The position numbers and the translations under genes are program-made. Shown in pieces: positions 18,069 to 26,089 of a stretch of DNA of 34,698 nucleotides. How positions within the stretch are numbered: the stretch's first letter is position 1; each line of letters opens with the position of its first letter. The notes under the pieces are model-generated. The model was not told where the DNA came from. It was given only the letters and a program-made list of their open reading frames with translations, and did no database searches. Origin of the DNA: a virus; the IMG/VR virus record IMGVR_UViG_3300035228_001167, positions 1 through 34,698 of that record. One strand, 5' to 3'.

Positions 18069-18094
18069 CCTCTAGGGAACTAGGGGTATTTTTT
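18066..18094 (+). terminator. Intrinsic terminator overlapping the gp13 late promoter and leader
   Basis: ATACCTCTAG (18066-18075) pairs with CTAGGGGTAT (18080-18089) around the loop GGAA: ten pairs, one of them a G-U wobble, followed immediately by a T run ending at 18094. The next base is the A of the gp13 ATG. This closes the fibre transcript, and its 3' arm includes the only plausible Shine-Dalgarno of gp13. Confidence 0.9.
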
Positions 18095-18919
18095 ATGGCG
18101 CAACCATCTAGTAGAGCGGAGTTGAAAGAATACTGCCTCAAACAACTAGGTAAGCCAGTCTTAGAAGTAAACGTAGATGACGATCAAGTTGACAATTTAA
18201 TTGATGATGCGATCCAATACTTTCATGAGCGTCACTATGATGGTATTGAACGGGTTTACCTAAAACATAAATTAACACCAACAGAAAAAGAGACAATTAG
18301 TCAGACTGGTATTTCTACAACTCAGTCTGCAACTGTTGTTGGTGCTGGATTAACCTCGGCAGAATATGTTGAAGGTGTAAATTATCTACCCTTACCAGAT
18401 TCTATTATTGGCGTTAACTCAATATTAAAATTAAATTCCAATACTATATCTGACGGATTGTTCAATGTTAAATATCAATTATTTTTAAATGATGTTTACT
18501 ATTATGGTGCTCTGGATTTATTGAATTATTCAATGGTCAAGAGGTATCTTGAAGATCTGGATCATTTGTTAAATCCACAGGCAATGATTAGGTTCAATAA
18601 AACCAATCACAAGTTATATCTGGACATTGATTGGAGTGAAGTTGGTAAAAATGAATATATAATTATTGATTGTTACCGGATTGTGAATCCTGCTGATGCT
18701 AGTAAAGTTTATAATGATTTCTGGTTAAAGAGATATCTTACTGCACTGATTAAAAAACAGTGGGGTATGAATATGATTAAGTTCCAGGGAGTTACTCTTC
18801 CAGGTGGAGTTCAACTCAACGGAAGACAAATTTATGAAGATGGTCTTGCAGAAATAGAAAAACTGGAAGAACAACTCAAGAATGAATATGAGTTACCACC
18901 AATCGATTTAATAGGCTGA
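18095..18919 (+). CDS. 13: Neck protein gp13 (head completion)
   Basis: At 274 residues it is close to T4 gp13 (309). The N-terminus (RAELKEYCLKQLGKPVLEVN, then DDAIQYFHERHYDG) is the typical start of T4-like gp13, and the middle (VYYYGALDLLNYSMVKRYLEDLDHLL, written here in part) and YRIVNPADA also fit. With gp14 it forms the neck that closes the filled head and joins it to the tail. It sits directly before gp14 with a 1-nt gap, as in T4. Its own promoter and terminator-hairpin leader suggest that expression is tied to initiation at the local late promoter rather than to read-through from the fibre gene. Confidence 0.93.
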   Translation: MAQPSSRAELKEYCLKQLGKPVLEVNVDDDQVDNLIDDAIQYFHERHYDGIERVYLKHKLTPTEKETISQTGISTTQSATVVGAGLTSAEYVEGVNYLPLPDSIIGVNSILKLNSNTISDGLFNVKYQLFLNDVYYYGALDLLNYSMVKRYLEDLDHLLNPQAMIRFNKTNHKLYLDIDWSEVGKNEYIIIDCYRIVNPADASKVYNDFWLKRYLTALIKKQWGMNMIKFQGVTLPGGVQLNGRQIYEDGLAEIEKLEEQLKNEYELPPIDLIG

Positions 18920-18920
18920 T

Positions 18921-21188
18921 ATGTCTCCACTAAATTCTTATTTTCTTCAAGGATCACCTGGTGAGCAAAGACTCATTCAGGATTTGGTCAATGAACAATT
19001 AAAAATGTATGGTGAGGACGTTTTGTACTTACCAAGAAAGATTATTGGGGAAAATACTGTTATAAGAGAAAATACTGCTGCAAAGTTTGACGATAGTTTC
19101 AGAATTGAAGCATATTTGATGAACTATGAGGGATTTGCTGGAGCAAGTGCAGAACTTCTTACCAAATTTGGTGTTAGAAATACTGATGAGTTGACTCTTG
19201 TTATATCAAAAGAAAGATATGATGATTTTCTTCAACCAATTATTGATCAGTTTCCTGTTGGAGAAAGAAAGAAGGCAAAGAGACCCAATGAAGGTGATCT
19301 TATCTTTTTCCCATTAGAAGGAGCATTGTTTGAAATTAAATTTGTAGAGGGTAAGAAACCCTTTTATCAACTCAGAAATTTATATGTTTATGAACTTCTT
19401 TGTGAGAGATTTGAATTTGAAGATGAAATTATTGATGTTTCACAAGTAGATGAAGCTGGATCTACTGTTAATGAAACAGTATCACAGTTTGGAAATGTTC
19501 TTACTTTAAATTTAGTAGGAGTCGGAGCTACAACTGCGGTTGCTTCTGTGTCAGGAATTGTTACGGATACAACATATAACTCTATACAGTATGTAGATTT
19601 AATACATGACGGTGCATATGTAACTGCGCCCAAAGTAAAAATATCAAAACCTTTCTTTGGTATTGGATCAACTGCAGCAGCTACTGCAATTCTTGATGTT
19701 GATGGTAGTATTGCATCTTTTAATATTACTAATGTAGGAACACAATATATTGGTGTAGCAACTGTTGCAATTTCCACAACACCATCAGTTCCAAATGAAT
19801 ATGTAGTAGATTATCCTATTAATCAAATTGATAGTGAGTATTCTCTCAAAATTGATGATAGAGAATGGCAATTAAATACAACTCGTGGAATATCAGGACA
19901 GAAATCTACAGGAACTGTAAAATTTTATTATTATTATACAGGATCCACACCGACAAGTGGATATCTGTATAGATCAAATTTCGTAAATCTTAAATGGACT
20001 GCAGATAGTACAATTAGTGTTGAAATAAGAAGAACAGATAATGCACAGTTTGACACTGCTATTTCAGATGAATCATTATCATTTACTAGTGGATGGAATA
20101 ACTTAGAATTTAGTTGGGATGGAACAACTTTCTCATTATGGAATGATCCACTTGGAGCTGGCGTAAGAAATAGAGAGTTTTATCAAGATCTTTCTGGAAC
20201 GAACTTCCAAAATCAGAAATTTATTGATGATAATATAGTGTCACTTGGATCTACAACTGGAGGAATTCAATACTTTGATCATTTTGAAATTTTCAGTTAT
20301 GCATCAGCTTATAATGGAGTCGGAGCAACTGTAGGATCTAGAATTTACTTAGATAGTTTTGAAAAAGGTGTACAAGCTGTAGCTACAGTAACAGTATCTG
20401 CTGGAAGCATTTCTAGTATTACTTTTGATGGAGCAAACGATACACCTGGTATTGGATATACGATAGCGCCAACAATAAACTTCTCATCTCCAGTTCAAGG
20501 AGCCACTGCAACTGCAGTTGCAATTATGACTTCTAGAACTGTGAATAATAAGATAGGTATTGATAAAGTACTTATAACAAATCCTGGTTATGGTTATACT
20601 GAATCACCAACTATTGAATTTATTAGTTCAGATGGATCTGGTGGTATTGCTACTGCAGTGATTAATACAGGAGTTCTTCCAGTTGTCGCAATTAGTAGTG
20701 GTGGAGTTGGTTATACGACGGACCCTCAAGTATTCATTGAACCAATATTTGTTGCAGAATCTGTTGGGGTCAGTTCTGAAATCAATAACGCAAAAGCGGA
20801 AGTAATTCGCAATACAAATGGAGAAGTATCCCAAATTCTTTATTCAAATGCAGGTGCAGGATACACATTCACCCCATCAGTTACATTCACTCTCCCAACA
20901 GCAAATACTTATGGTGATTATGAATACAATGAAGTTGTCACCGGTCAAAGATCTGGGGCAACGGGTTATGTAAGAGAGTGGGATGCGGATGATAGAATCC
21001 TGAAATTGGGAACAGTAAATGGAACATTCCAGAACGGTGAGTCTGTCGTCGGAGCCGCAGGAAGTTATAAAGTATCTACTGTCAACACAAACGAATTCTT
21101 AGATGAATTTGCAGACAATATAGATATTGAATCAGAGGCAGACAAAATCCTTGATTTTAGTCAGGTTAATCCTTTTGGAGAATTCTAA
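18921..21188 (+). CDS. 14: Neck protein gp14 with a large lectin-like insertion (755 aa)
   Basis: Residues 1 to about 170 (SYFLQGSPGEQRLIQDLVNE, LYLPRKIIGENTVIRE, FRIEAYLMNYEGF) and the last about 30 (EFLDEFADNIDIESEADKIL...DFSQVNPFGEF) are gp14-like, but T4 gp14 has only 256 residues. About 500 extra residues lie between. They comprise beta units around residues 200-300, a probable laminin-G/concanavalin-like jelly roll (about 332-462; GWNNLEFSWDGTTFSLWND, YFDHFEIFSYA), several repeats with GYGYT-x-x-PTIEF or GYTTDPQVF (about 476-670) and an RSGATGYVREWD unit. gp14 is the neck component between head and tail; the insert probably projects outward and may bind glycans or fibres. It overlaps gp15 by one base. 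Confidence 0.9.
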   Translation: MSPLNSYFLQGSPGEQRLIQDLVNEQLKMYGEDVLYLPRKIIGENTVIRENTAAKFDDSFRIEAYLMNYEGFAGASAELLTKFGVRNTDELTLVISKERYDDFLQPIIDQFPVGERKKAKRPNEGDLIFFPLEGALFEIKFVEGKKPFYQLRNLYVYELLCERFEFEDEIIDVSQVDEAGSTVNETVSQFGNVLTLNLVGVGATTAVASVSGIVTDTTYNSIQYVDLIHDGAYVTAPKVKISKPFFGIGSTAAATAILDVDGSIASFNITNVGTQYIGVATVAISTTPSVPNEYVVDYPINQIDSEYSLKIDDREWQLNTTRGISGQKSTGTVKFYYYYTGSTPTSGYLYRSNFVNLKWTADSTISVEIRRTDNAQFDTAISDESLSFTSGWNNLEFSWDGTTFSLWNDPLGAGVRNREFYQDLSGTNFQNQKFIDDNIVSLGSTTGGIQYFDHFEIFSYASAYNGVGATVGSRIYLDSFEKGVQAVATVTVSAGSISSITFDGANDTPGIGYTIAPTINFSSPVQGATATAVAIMTSRTVNNKIGIDKVLITNPGYGYTESPTIEFISSDGSGGIATAVINTGVLPVVAISSGGVGYTTDPQVFIEPIFVAESVGVSSEINNAKAEVIRNTNGEVSQILYSNAGAGYTFTPSVTFTLPTANTYGDYEYNEVVTGQRSGATGYVREWDADDRILKLGTVNGTFQNGESVVGAAGSYKVSTVNTNEFLDEFADNIDIESEADKILDFSQVNPFGEF

Positions 21189-22243
21189 TGTTTGGAACTT
21201 ATTTTTATCACGAAATACTAAGAAAGACAATAATTGCTTTCGGTACATTGTTTAATGACATTGAAATTAAACATAAAGATTCTGCCGGTAACGGGTTTAG
21301 TCAATTAAAGGTCCCTATTGCTTACGGACCAATGCAAAAGTTTTTAGCAAGAATTGAACAATCCCCAAATCTTAGGAAAGAAGTTGCAATAACTTTACCT
21401 AGAATGGCTTTTGAGATGGTAGGTATTGCATACGATCCGGTTAGAAAGTCATCAACAATGCAGACTTTTAAGGTTGTAGACCAATCAAATAATAAGATTA
21501 CAAAGGCATTCATGCCTGTTCCTTATAATGTAAATATCAGATTGTCAATTATGACAAAACTGAACGAAGATGCACTGCAGATCGTTGAACAGATATTACC
21601 ATATTTTCAACCTCATTTTAATTTGACTGTTAATTTAGTTGAACAAATCGGAGAAACTAGAGATATTCCAATGGTTCTTAATAGTATCCAAATGGATGAT
21701 GATTATGAGGGAGACTTCACTACCAGAAGATCTTTAGTATATACTTTAGATTTTACTGCGAAGACATATTTGTTTGGTCCAGTTGATACGGGTAACGATA
21801 ATATAATCAAGAAAGTTCAGGTTGATTATTATTCAAATACTAATAAGAAAGGTGCTTCAAGAGAACTTCGTTATGTTGCAACACCAAGAGCTCTTAAAGA
21901 TTACAATTCTGATGGTGCAACTAGATTAGTAGAAAACCTGGCAGAGAATGTAACAGAATTCTCTGTTGAATTTGGTTCAACACTAGTTTCTAAATCTTAT
22001 ATTCAAATTGGTGAAGAAGTGATGTTTATTAGAGAAATTGCTGGTGATCTTATTAAGGTAAATAGAGGTGAGAATGGCACTAGTGCAACTACTCACGAAT
22101 CATCTGATATTATTAATGTAATTAACTCGGAGGACGATGAACTAATTAACCTTGATGATGATTTTGGATTCAATGAATCTACATTCAACTTTAATGACGG
22201 AAAAATTTACAGTACAACTAAACAAACTGATGTAGATCCATGA
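21188..22243 (+). CDS. 15: Tail sheath stabiliser / tail terminator gp15
   Basis: This 351-residue protein (T4 gp15: 272) caps the tail tube and sheath and binds the neck. The start MFGTYFYHEILRKTIIAFGT and the segments LFNDIEIKH, VPIAYGPMQKFLARIEQ and LPRMAFEMVGIAYDP are characteristic. From about residue 245 it carries an extension beyond the T4 length with a YIQIGEEVMFIRE...VNRGENGTSATTHES module, also seen in the truncated tail protein at the left edge. ATG 21188 shares its A with the gp14 stop, and the 3' end overlaps gp16 by 4 nt (ATGA). Confidence 0.93.
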   Translation: MFGTYFYHEILRKTIIAFGTLFNDIEIKHKDSAGNGFSQLKVPIAYGPMQKFLARIEQSPNLRKEVAITLPRMAFEMVGIAYDPVRKSSTMQTFKVVDQSNNKITKAFMPVPYNVNIRLSIMTKLNEDALQIVEQILPYFQPHFNLTVNLVEQIGETRDIPMVLNSIQMDDDYEGDFTTRRSLVYTLDFTAKTYLFGPVDTGNDNIIKKVQVDYYSNTNKKGASRELRYVATPRALKDYNSDGATRLVENLAENVTEFSVEFGSTLVSKSYIQIGEEVMFIREIAGDLIKVNRGENGTSATTHESSDIINVINSEDDELINLDDDFGFNESTFNFNDGKIYSTTKQTDVDP

Positions 22244-22668
22244 AATATGAAGAAATAGATGATGCTTTAGACATTACACCTACTAAGGTTGAGTCTGCAA
22301 AAATTGTCAAAAAAGAATCACAGGTGGTTGAGGTAGTTACTACCACTAAAGAGCAATTAAAAAAAGATTACGATTATACTCGTGGCAATCTTTATTCTTT
22401 AATAGAAAAAGGACAGGAAGCAGTTGATGGTATTCTCGAACTTGCACAAGAATCGGATTCTCCTAGAGCGTTTGAGGTTGCAGGACAATTAATTAAACAC
22501 GTTGGTGATGTTGCAGATAAATTAGTTGATCTTCAAAAAAAAGTAAAAGACATAGAAAAAGAAGATGGAAAATCATCTACGTCCACAAGCGTTACAAATA
22601 ATGCGGTTTTCTTTGGGTCTACAGCGGATCTCCAGAAATTTCTCAAAAATAATGGAGATTCTAAATAG
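22240..22668 (+). CDS. 16: Terminase small subunit gp16
   Basis: The protein has 142 residues (T4 gp16: 164). Its start overlaps the gp15 stop in ATGA, implying coupling. The core (TRGNLYSLIEKGQEAVDGIL, then ARAFEVAG-like SPRAFEVAGQLIKHVGDVAD) matches the T4-type small terminase pattern of helical oligomer domains, flanked by charged, flexible ends (KKVKDIEKEDGKSS). It recognises DNA and regulates the gp17 motor. Unlike in T4, where genes 16 and 17 are adjacent, two genes separate it here from gp17. Confidence 0.88.
   Translation: MKYEEIDDALDITPTKVESAKIVKKESQVVEVVTTTKEQLKKDYDYTRGNLYSLIEKGQEAVDGILELAQESDSPRAFEVAGQLIKHVGDVADKLVDLQKKVKDIEKEDGKSSTSTSVTNNAVFFGSTADLQKFLKNNGDSK
22660..22667 (+). 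promoter_or_regulatory. Weak late-promoter-like TCTAAATA
   Basis: TCTAAATA differs from TATAAATA at one base and overlaps the gp16 stop codon. The same 10-mer TTCTAAATAG occurs before gp18 at 26356-26365. It could drive the 525-aa gene at 22691, but the match alone is weak in AT-rich DNA. Confidence 0.25.
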
Positions 22669-22690
22669 ATAAAGGACATACTTACCTAAT

Positions 22691-24268
22691 ATGACCAAAG
22701 CTAAATCTTGTCCCTCTGGGAAGTACTGGTGCTATACAGATGAGAAATGCAAGAAGATCCCCATGGGATTTTATGTAGGTCGTGGTGGATATTTGTCAAG
22801 AGAAAATGAGGATGGTGAGGAGGGCAAGAAGAAGAATGGTAAGAAGAATGGAAATGGAAATGGTGGAAACGGTGGTAATGGAAACGGTGACTCCAACGGT
22901 GGTGGAGATGGTGGCGGGGGAATGGGCGAAAGTACTATATTAGAAAAACGTGACGGTAAATCTGCCAAGGATAAAGATTATTCTCTTAAAGATTGGTTTA
23001 AGGGTGGCGGATGGAAACAGACTGGTGGTAAGTATGATGGAAAACCATGTGCAAAACAACCAGGACAAAAAACTAAACCATTCTGCCGTGATGCAGATGA
23101 TCGTGCTTCAATGAGTAAAGACGAAAGAAACAGAAGAGCTTCTAAAAAACGCAGAGAAGATCCGAATCCCAACAGAAAAGGAAAAGCAAAAATGGTAACC
23201 GATTCATACGATCTTTCAAACTGGAGAGACGAATTCAAAGCACTTGAATTTGAAACAGTAGACATTATTGGTACAGAACCATTACAACCAACACAGGGTA
23301 TTGGTAGTAAGATGCTTGGTGAGAAATGTTGGAAAGGATATAAGAAAAAAGGTATGAAGACAATGTTTGGTAAGAAATATCCAAACTGTGTAAAAGAAGA
23401 AGAAACAATAGATGAGAAGTGTTGGGACACTCATAAACAAGTTGGTATGAAAAAGAAAGGCGGTAAAATGGTTCCAAATTGTGTTCCCAAGAATGAAGAA
23501 TTGGAAGGTGGGTCAATCGCGGAAGTAAATGCTGGACCAAGCACTCCTGTGAAACAATATGGTGGTAAGTTTATGCCTAATCCTGGTGCTGGTAGACCCG
23601 GTAAGGTTAGATTAAAACCAGGAACCCCTGCAGCATTAAGACTTGCTCATAAAGAGTATTCTGATTGGAAAACTGAAATTTTTGAAGGAGATGGTGATCA
23701 TGAGTATGAAATGGCTCGTCGTCAGTTGGCAACTATTAAAAATGCAGTCTCTCGTCTTGAAAAAAAGATGGGCAAAACTGGAGAAGGCGAACTTAAAGCA
23801 TGGGTTCAATCCAAACTTACTAGATCTGCCGATGACATTGATACAGTTGCAGACTATGTAACTAATGAAGAAACTATTCAAGAAGGTGAAAAAGATGCTT
23901 GTTACCATAAGGTGAAATCACGTTATTCCGTATGGCCTTCTGCATATGCATCTGGAGCATTAGTTAAGTGTCGTAAAGTTGGTGCTGCCAACTGGGGTAA
24001 TAAGAGTAAAACTAAAAAAGAGGAAGTTCAATATTTGAATGTCGAAGACTATCAAAGGATACAGGAATATGGTAATGTGTATACTATAATAGTATTGTGG
24101 AGGGGTAAATCTTATAGATTACAAATTTTCTTCCAGGGAACTCAAAGACCTTCCAAAGATGAAGTAAAACTTGAAGTGGAAAAGATTTATCCAGGTGGAA
24201 TTACAACCTACTACTTCCCCAGTCCCAGTGTCCCAGGTAAACCAATTATTGTTTCTACGAGGAATTAA
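22691..24268 (+). CDS. Cys/Lys/Gly-rich mosaic protein between gp16 and gp17 (525 aa)
   Basis: The protein is built of separate short modules. Residues 6-35 hold a Cys-containing head (SCPSGKYWCYTDEKCKKIP). Residues 46-79 are a Lys then Gly/Asn low-complexity linker. At 99-168 is a basic stretch (SLKDWFKGGGWKQTGGKYDG, SKKRREDPNPNRKGKAK). Two tandem CW-x23-CV-like units lie at 211-234 and 241-265. A helical unit (about 341-394; MARRQLATIK, WVQSKLTRSADDIDTVADY) resembles a module seen in several marine T4-like phage proteins. At 402-432, CYHKVKSRYSVWPSAYASGA resembles the DUF5872-type motif. The C-terminal beta domain (456-525) has GNVYTIIVLWRGKSYRLQIF. No enzymatic site is recognised. The basic modules suggest nucleic-acid or virion-core association; that is inference. 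The stop codon overlaps the next gene's ribosome site. Confidence 0.8.
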   Translation: MTKAKSCPSGKYWCYTDEKCKKIPMGFYVGRGGYLSRENEDGEEGKKKNGKKNGNGNGGNGGNGNGDSNGGGDGGGGMGESTILEKRDGKSAKDKDYSLKDWFKGGGWKQTGGKYDGKPCAKQPGQKTKPFCRDADDRASMSKDERNRRASKKRREDPNPNRKGKAKMVTDSYDLSNWRDEFKALEFETVDIIGTEPLQPTQGIGSKMLGEKCWKGYKKKGMKTMFGKKYPNCVKEEETIDEKCWDTHKQVGMKKKGGKMVPNCVPKNEELEGGSIAEVNAGPSTPVKQYGGKFMPNPGAGRPGKVRLKPGTPAALRLAHKEYSDWKTEIFEGDGDHEYEMARRQLATIKNAVSRLEKKMGKTGEGELKAWVQSKLTRSADDIDTVADYVTNEETIQEGEKDACYHKVKSRYSVWPSAYASGALVKCRKVGAANWGNKSKTKKEEVQYLNVEDYQRIQEYGNVYTIIVLWRGKSYRLQIFFQGTQRPSKDEVKLEVEKIYPGGITTYYFPSPSVPGKPIIVSTRN

Positions 24269-24270
24269 TT

Positions 24271-24438
24271 ATGAGTGATGACATCGAACTTTTAAATTTA
24301 AGTAGAGCACTTGAGTATGAACGACAGTCCAGATCGATTGATAAAATGGATTTGGATCAGGCTAGAGAGTTTGCAAAATCTTATTTAAAATTGTATCTGA
24401 AACAACAAGAAGTAGTACTTAGTATGGCAACCATGTGA
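24271..24438 (+). CDS. 55-aa helical protein, possibly NblA-like phycobilisome-degradation adaptor
   Basis: ATG 24271 follows a strong GAGGAA (24259-24264) at good spacing and starts 2 nt after the previous stop; TGA 24436-24438 lies 4 nt before gp17. The 55 residues read MSDDIELLNLSRALEYERQS, then RSIDKMDLDQAREFAKSYLK, then LYLKQQEVVLSMATM. This is a short first helix, a turn at DKMD and a long second helix. NblA proteins have about the same size and layout: an EL-S-LEQQF helix, a turn, then S-x-(E/D)-QA-x-(E/D)-(F/L) and a long helix ending in a hydrophobic/KDN segment. The DLDQAREF stretch fits best. NblA is established in some cyanophages, where it targets phycobilisomes for proteolysis. 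The match here is by eye, so a small terminase accessory remains possible. Confidence 0.8.
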   Translation: MSDDIELLNLSRALEYERQSRSIDKMDLDQAREFAKSYLKLYLKQQEVVLSMATM

Positions 24439-24442
24439 TTTT

Positions 24443-26089
24443 ATGAGTGAAGTATATCTTGGTAATCCTAATCTAAAAAAAGCAAATACTCCAATTGAAT
24501 TTACTGAGGAACAAGTTATTGAGTTCCTTAAATGTAAAGACAATCCTGTTTATTTTGCTAACAAATATATTAAAATTGTCTCTTTGGATGAGGGTCTTAC
24601 TCAGTTTCATCCATATGACTTTCAAGAAAAGTTAATTAATAACTTTCATGAAAACAGATTTAATATCTGTAAGATGCCACGACAGACTGGTAAGTCTACT
24701 ACTGTGGTATCATATCTATTACATTATGCTGTTTTTAACGATAGTGTAAACATTGGCATCCTTGCTAACAAAGCAGCGACTGCTAGAGAACTTCTAGGAA
24801 GGTTACAAACCGCATATGAGAACTTACCAAAATGGATGCAACAGGGTATTATAGCCTGGAACAAAGGATCAATGGAGTTGGAAAATGGCAGTAAGATATT
24901 GGCAGCTTCTACGTCTGCAAGTGCTGTCCGAGGCATGTCGTTCAACATCCTCTTCCTCGACGAATTCGCATTCGTTCCAAACCATGTTGCAGACTCGTTC
25001 TTTGCATCTGTTTATCCTACTATTACTTCTGGTAAAAACACCAAAGTAATTATTGTATCTACACCACACGGTATGAATCACTTCTACCGTCTATGGCATG
25101 ATGCAGAAAAAAGAAAGAATGATTATATTCCTACTGATGTTCATTGGTCCGAAGTTCCTGGTAGGGATTTGGAGTGGAAAGAACAGACTATCAAAAATAC
25201 ATCAGAACAACAGTTCAAGGTGGAGTTTGAGTGTGAGTTCTTAGGATCTATTGATACTTTGATTTCTGCAGCGAAATTGAAGTCGATGGTCTATGACGAT
25301 CCTATTACTAGAAATGCAGGACTAGATGTTTACAAAGAACCGATAGAAGATCACACATATGTCGTTACAGTTGACGTTGCAAGAGGTGTGGATAAAGACT
25401 ATTCAGCATTTTGTGTGTGCGACACAACAACATTTCCATATACATTAGTTGCCAAGTATAGAAATAATTCTATTAAGCCAATTCTATTCCCAAACATTAT
25501 TAGAAATGTTGCAAAAGCATATAATCAAGCATTTATATTAGTTGAAGTTAATGATATTGGAGATCAAGTAGCATCCATTATTCATATGGACTTGGAATAT
25601 GAGAACATACTTATGTGTTCTATGAGAGGTCGTGCAGGTCAAGTAGTTGGTCAAGGATTTTCTGGTAAGAAAACACAGTTGGGTGTCAAAATGTCCAAAA
25701 CTGTAAAGAAGATAGGATCACTAAATTTAAAGGCATTACTTGAAGATGACAAATTAATCGTATCCGATTTAGATGTAATTAGTGAATTGACCACATTTAT
25801 TCAAAAGTCGGGATCTTTTGAAGCAGAAGAAGGTTGCAATGATGACCTGGCTATGTGTCTTGTAATTTTTGCATGGTTAGTTCAACAAGACTATTTCAAA
25901 GAAATGACGGATAATGATGTTCGTAAAAAAATATATGAGGACCAAAGGGACCAGATAGAAGCTGACATGGCTCCCTTTGGATTTATTAGTGATGGTTTAG
26001 ATGATGAATCATCTATTGTAGACAATGATGGCACTCTTTGGAAAACCGATGAATATGGAGATATATCATACATGTGGGAATACCACTGA
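24443..26089 (+). CDS. 17: Terminase large subunit gp17 (packaging ATPase-nuclease)
   Basis: The protein has 548 residues (T4 gp17: 610). The ATPase domain shows Walker A PRQTGKST (residues 79-86), Walker B ILFLDEF with catalytic Glu (169-175) and the coupling motif STPHGMN (206-212). The nuclease domain has VTVDVARGVDKDYSAF with the catalytic Asp at about 311, then LVEVNDIGDQ and a late acidic pair in CNDDLAM. It drives DNA into the prohead through the gp20 portal and cuts the concatemer. ATG 24443 follows the small gene by 4 nt with only a weak ribosome site, suggesting coupled translation. Its stop shares a base with the next gene's ATG (TGATG at 26087-26091). Confidence 0.97.
   Translation: MSEVYLGNPNLKKANTPIEFTEEQVIEFLKCKDNPVYFANKYIKIVSLDEGLTQFHPYDFQEKLINNFHENRFNICKMPRQTGKSTTVVSYLLHYAVFNDSVNIGILANKAATARELLGRLQTAYENLPKWMQQGIIAWNKGSMELENGSKILAASTSASAVRGMSFNILFLDEFAFVPNHVADSFFASVYPTITSGKNTKVIIVSTPHGMNHFYRLWHDAEKRKNDYIPTDVHWSEVPGRDLEWKEQTIKNTSEQQFKVEFECEFLGSIDTLISAAKLKSMVYDDPITRNAGLDVYKEPIEDHTYVVTVDVARGVDKDYSAFCVCDTTTFPYTLVAKYRNNSIKPILFPNIIRNVAKAYNQAFILVEVNDIGDQVASIIHMDLEYENILMCSMRGRAGQVVGQGFSGKKTQLGVKMSKTVKKIGSLNLKALLEDDKLIVSDLDVISELTTFIQKSGSFEAEEGCNDDLAMCLVIFAWLVQQDYFKEMTDNDVRKKIYEDQRDQIEADMAPFGFISDGLDDESSIVDNDGTLWKTDEYGDISYMWEYH

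Noticed and set aside
22800-22930. Purine-rich, Gly/Asn/Lys-coding tract as a possible origin or regulatory repeat
   Set aside because: The imperfect GGAAAT/GGTGGA runs are explained by a low-complexity protein linker in frame.
22978-23430. 150-codon minus-strand frame opposite the 525-aa protein
   Set aside because: Its Ser/Phe/Pro-rich composition is the mirror of the purine-rich Lys/Gly/Asp coding on the plus strand; it is a shadow frame.
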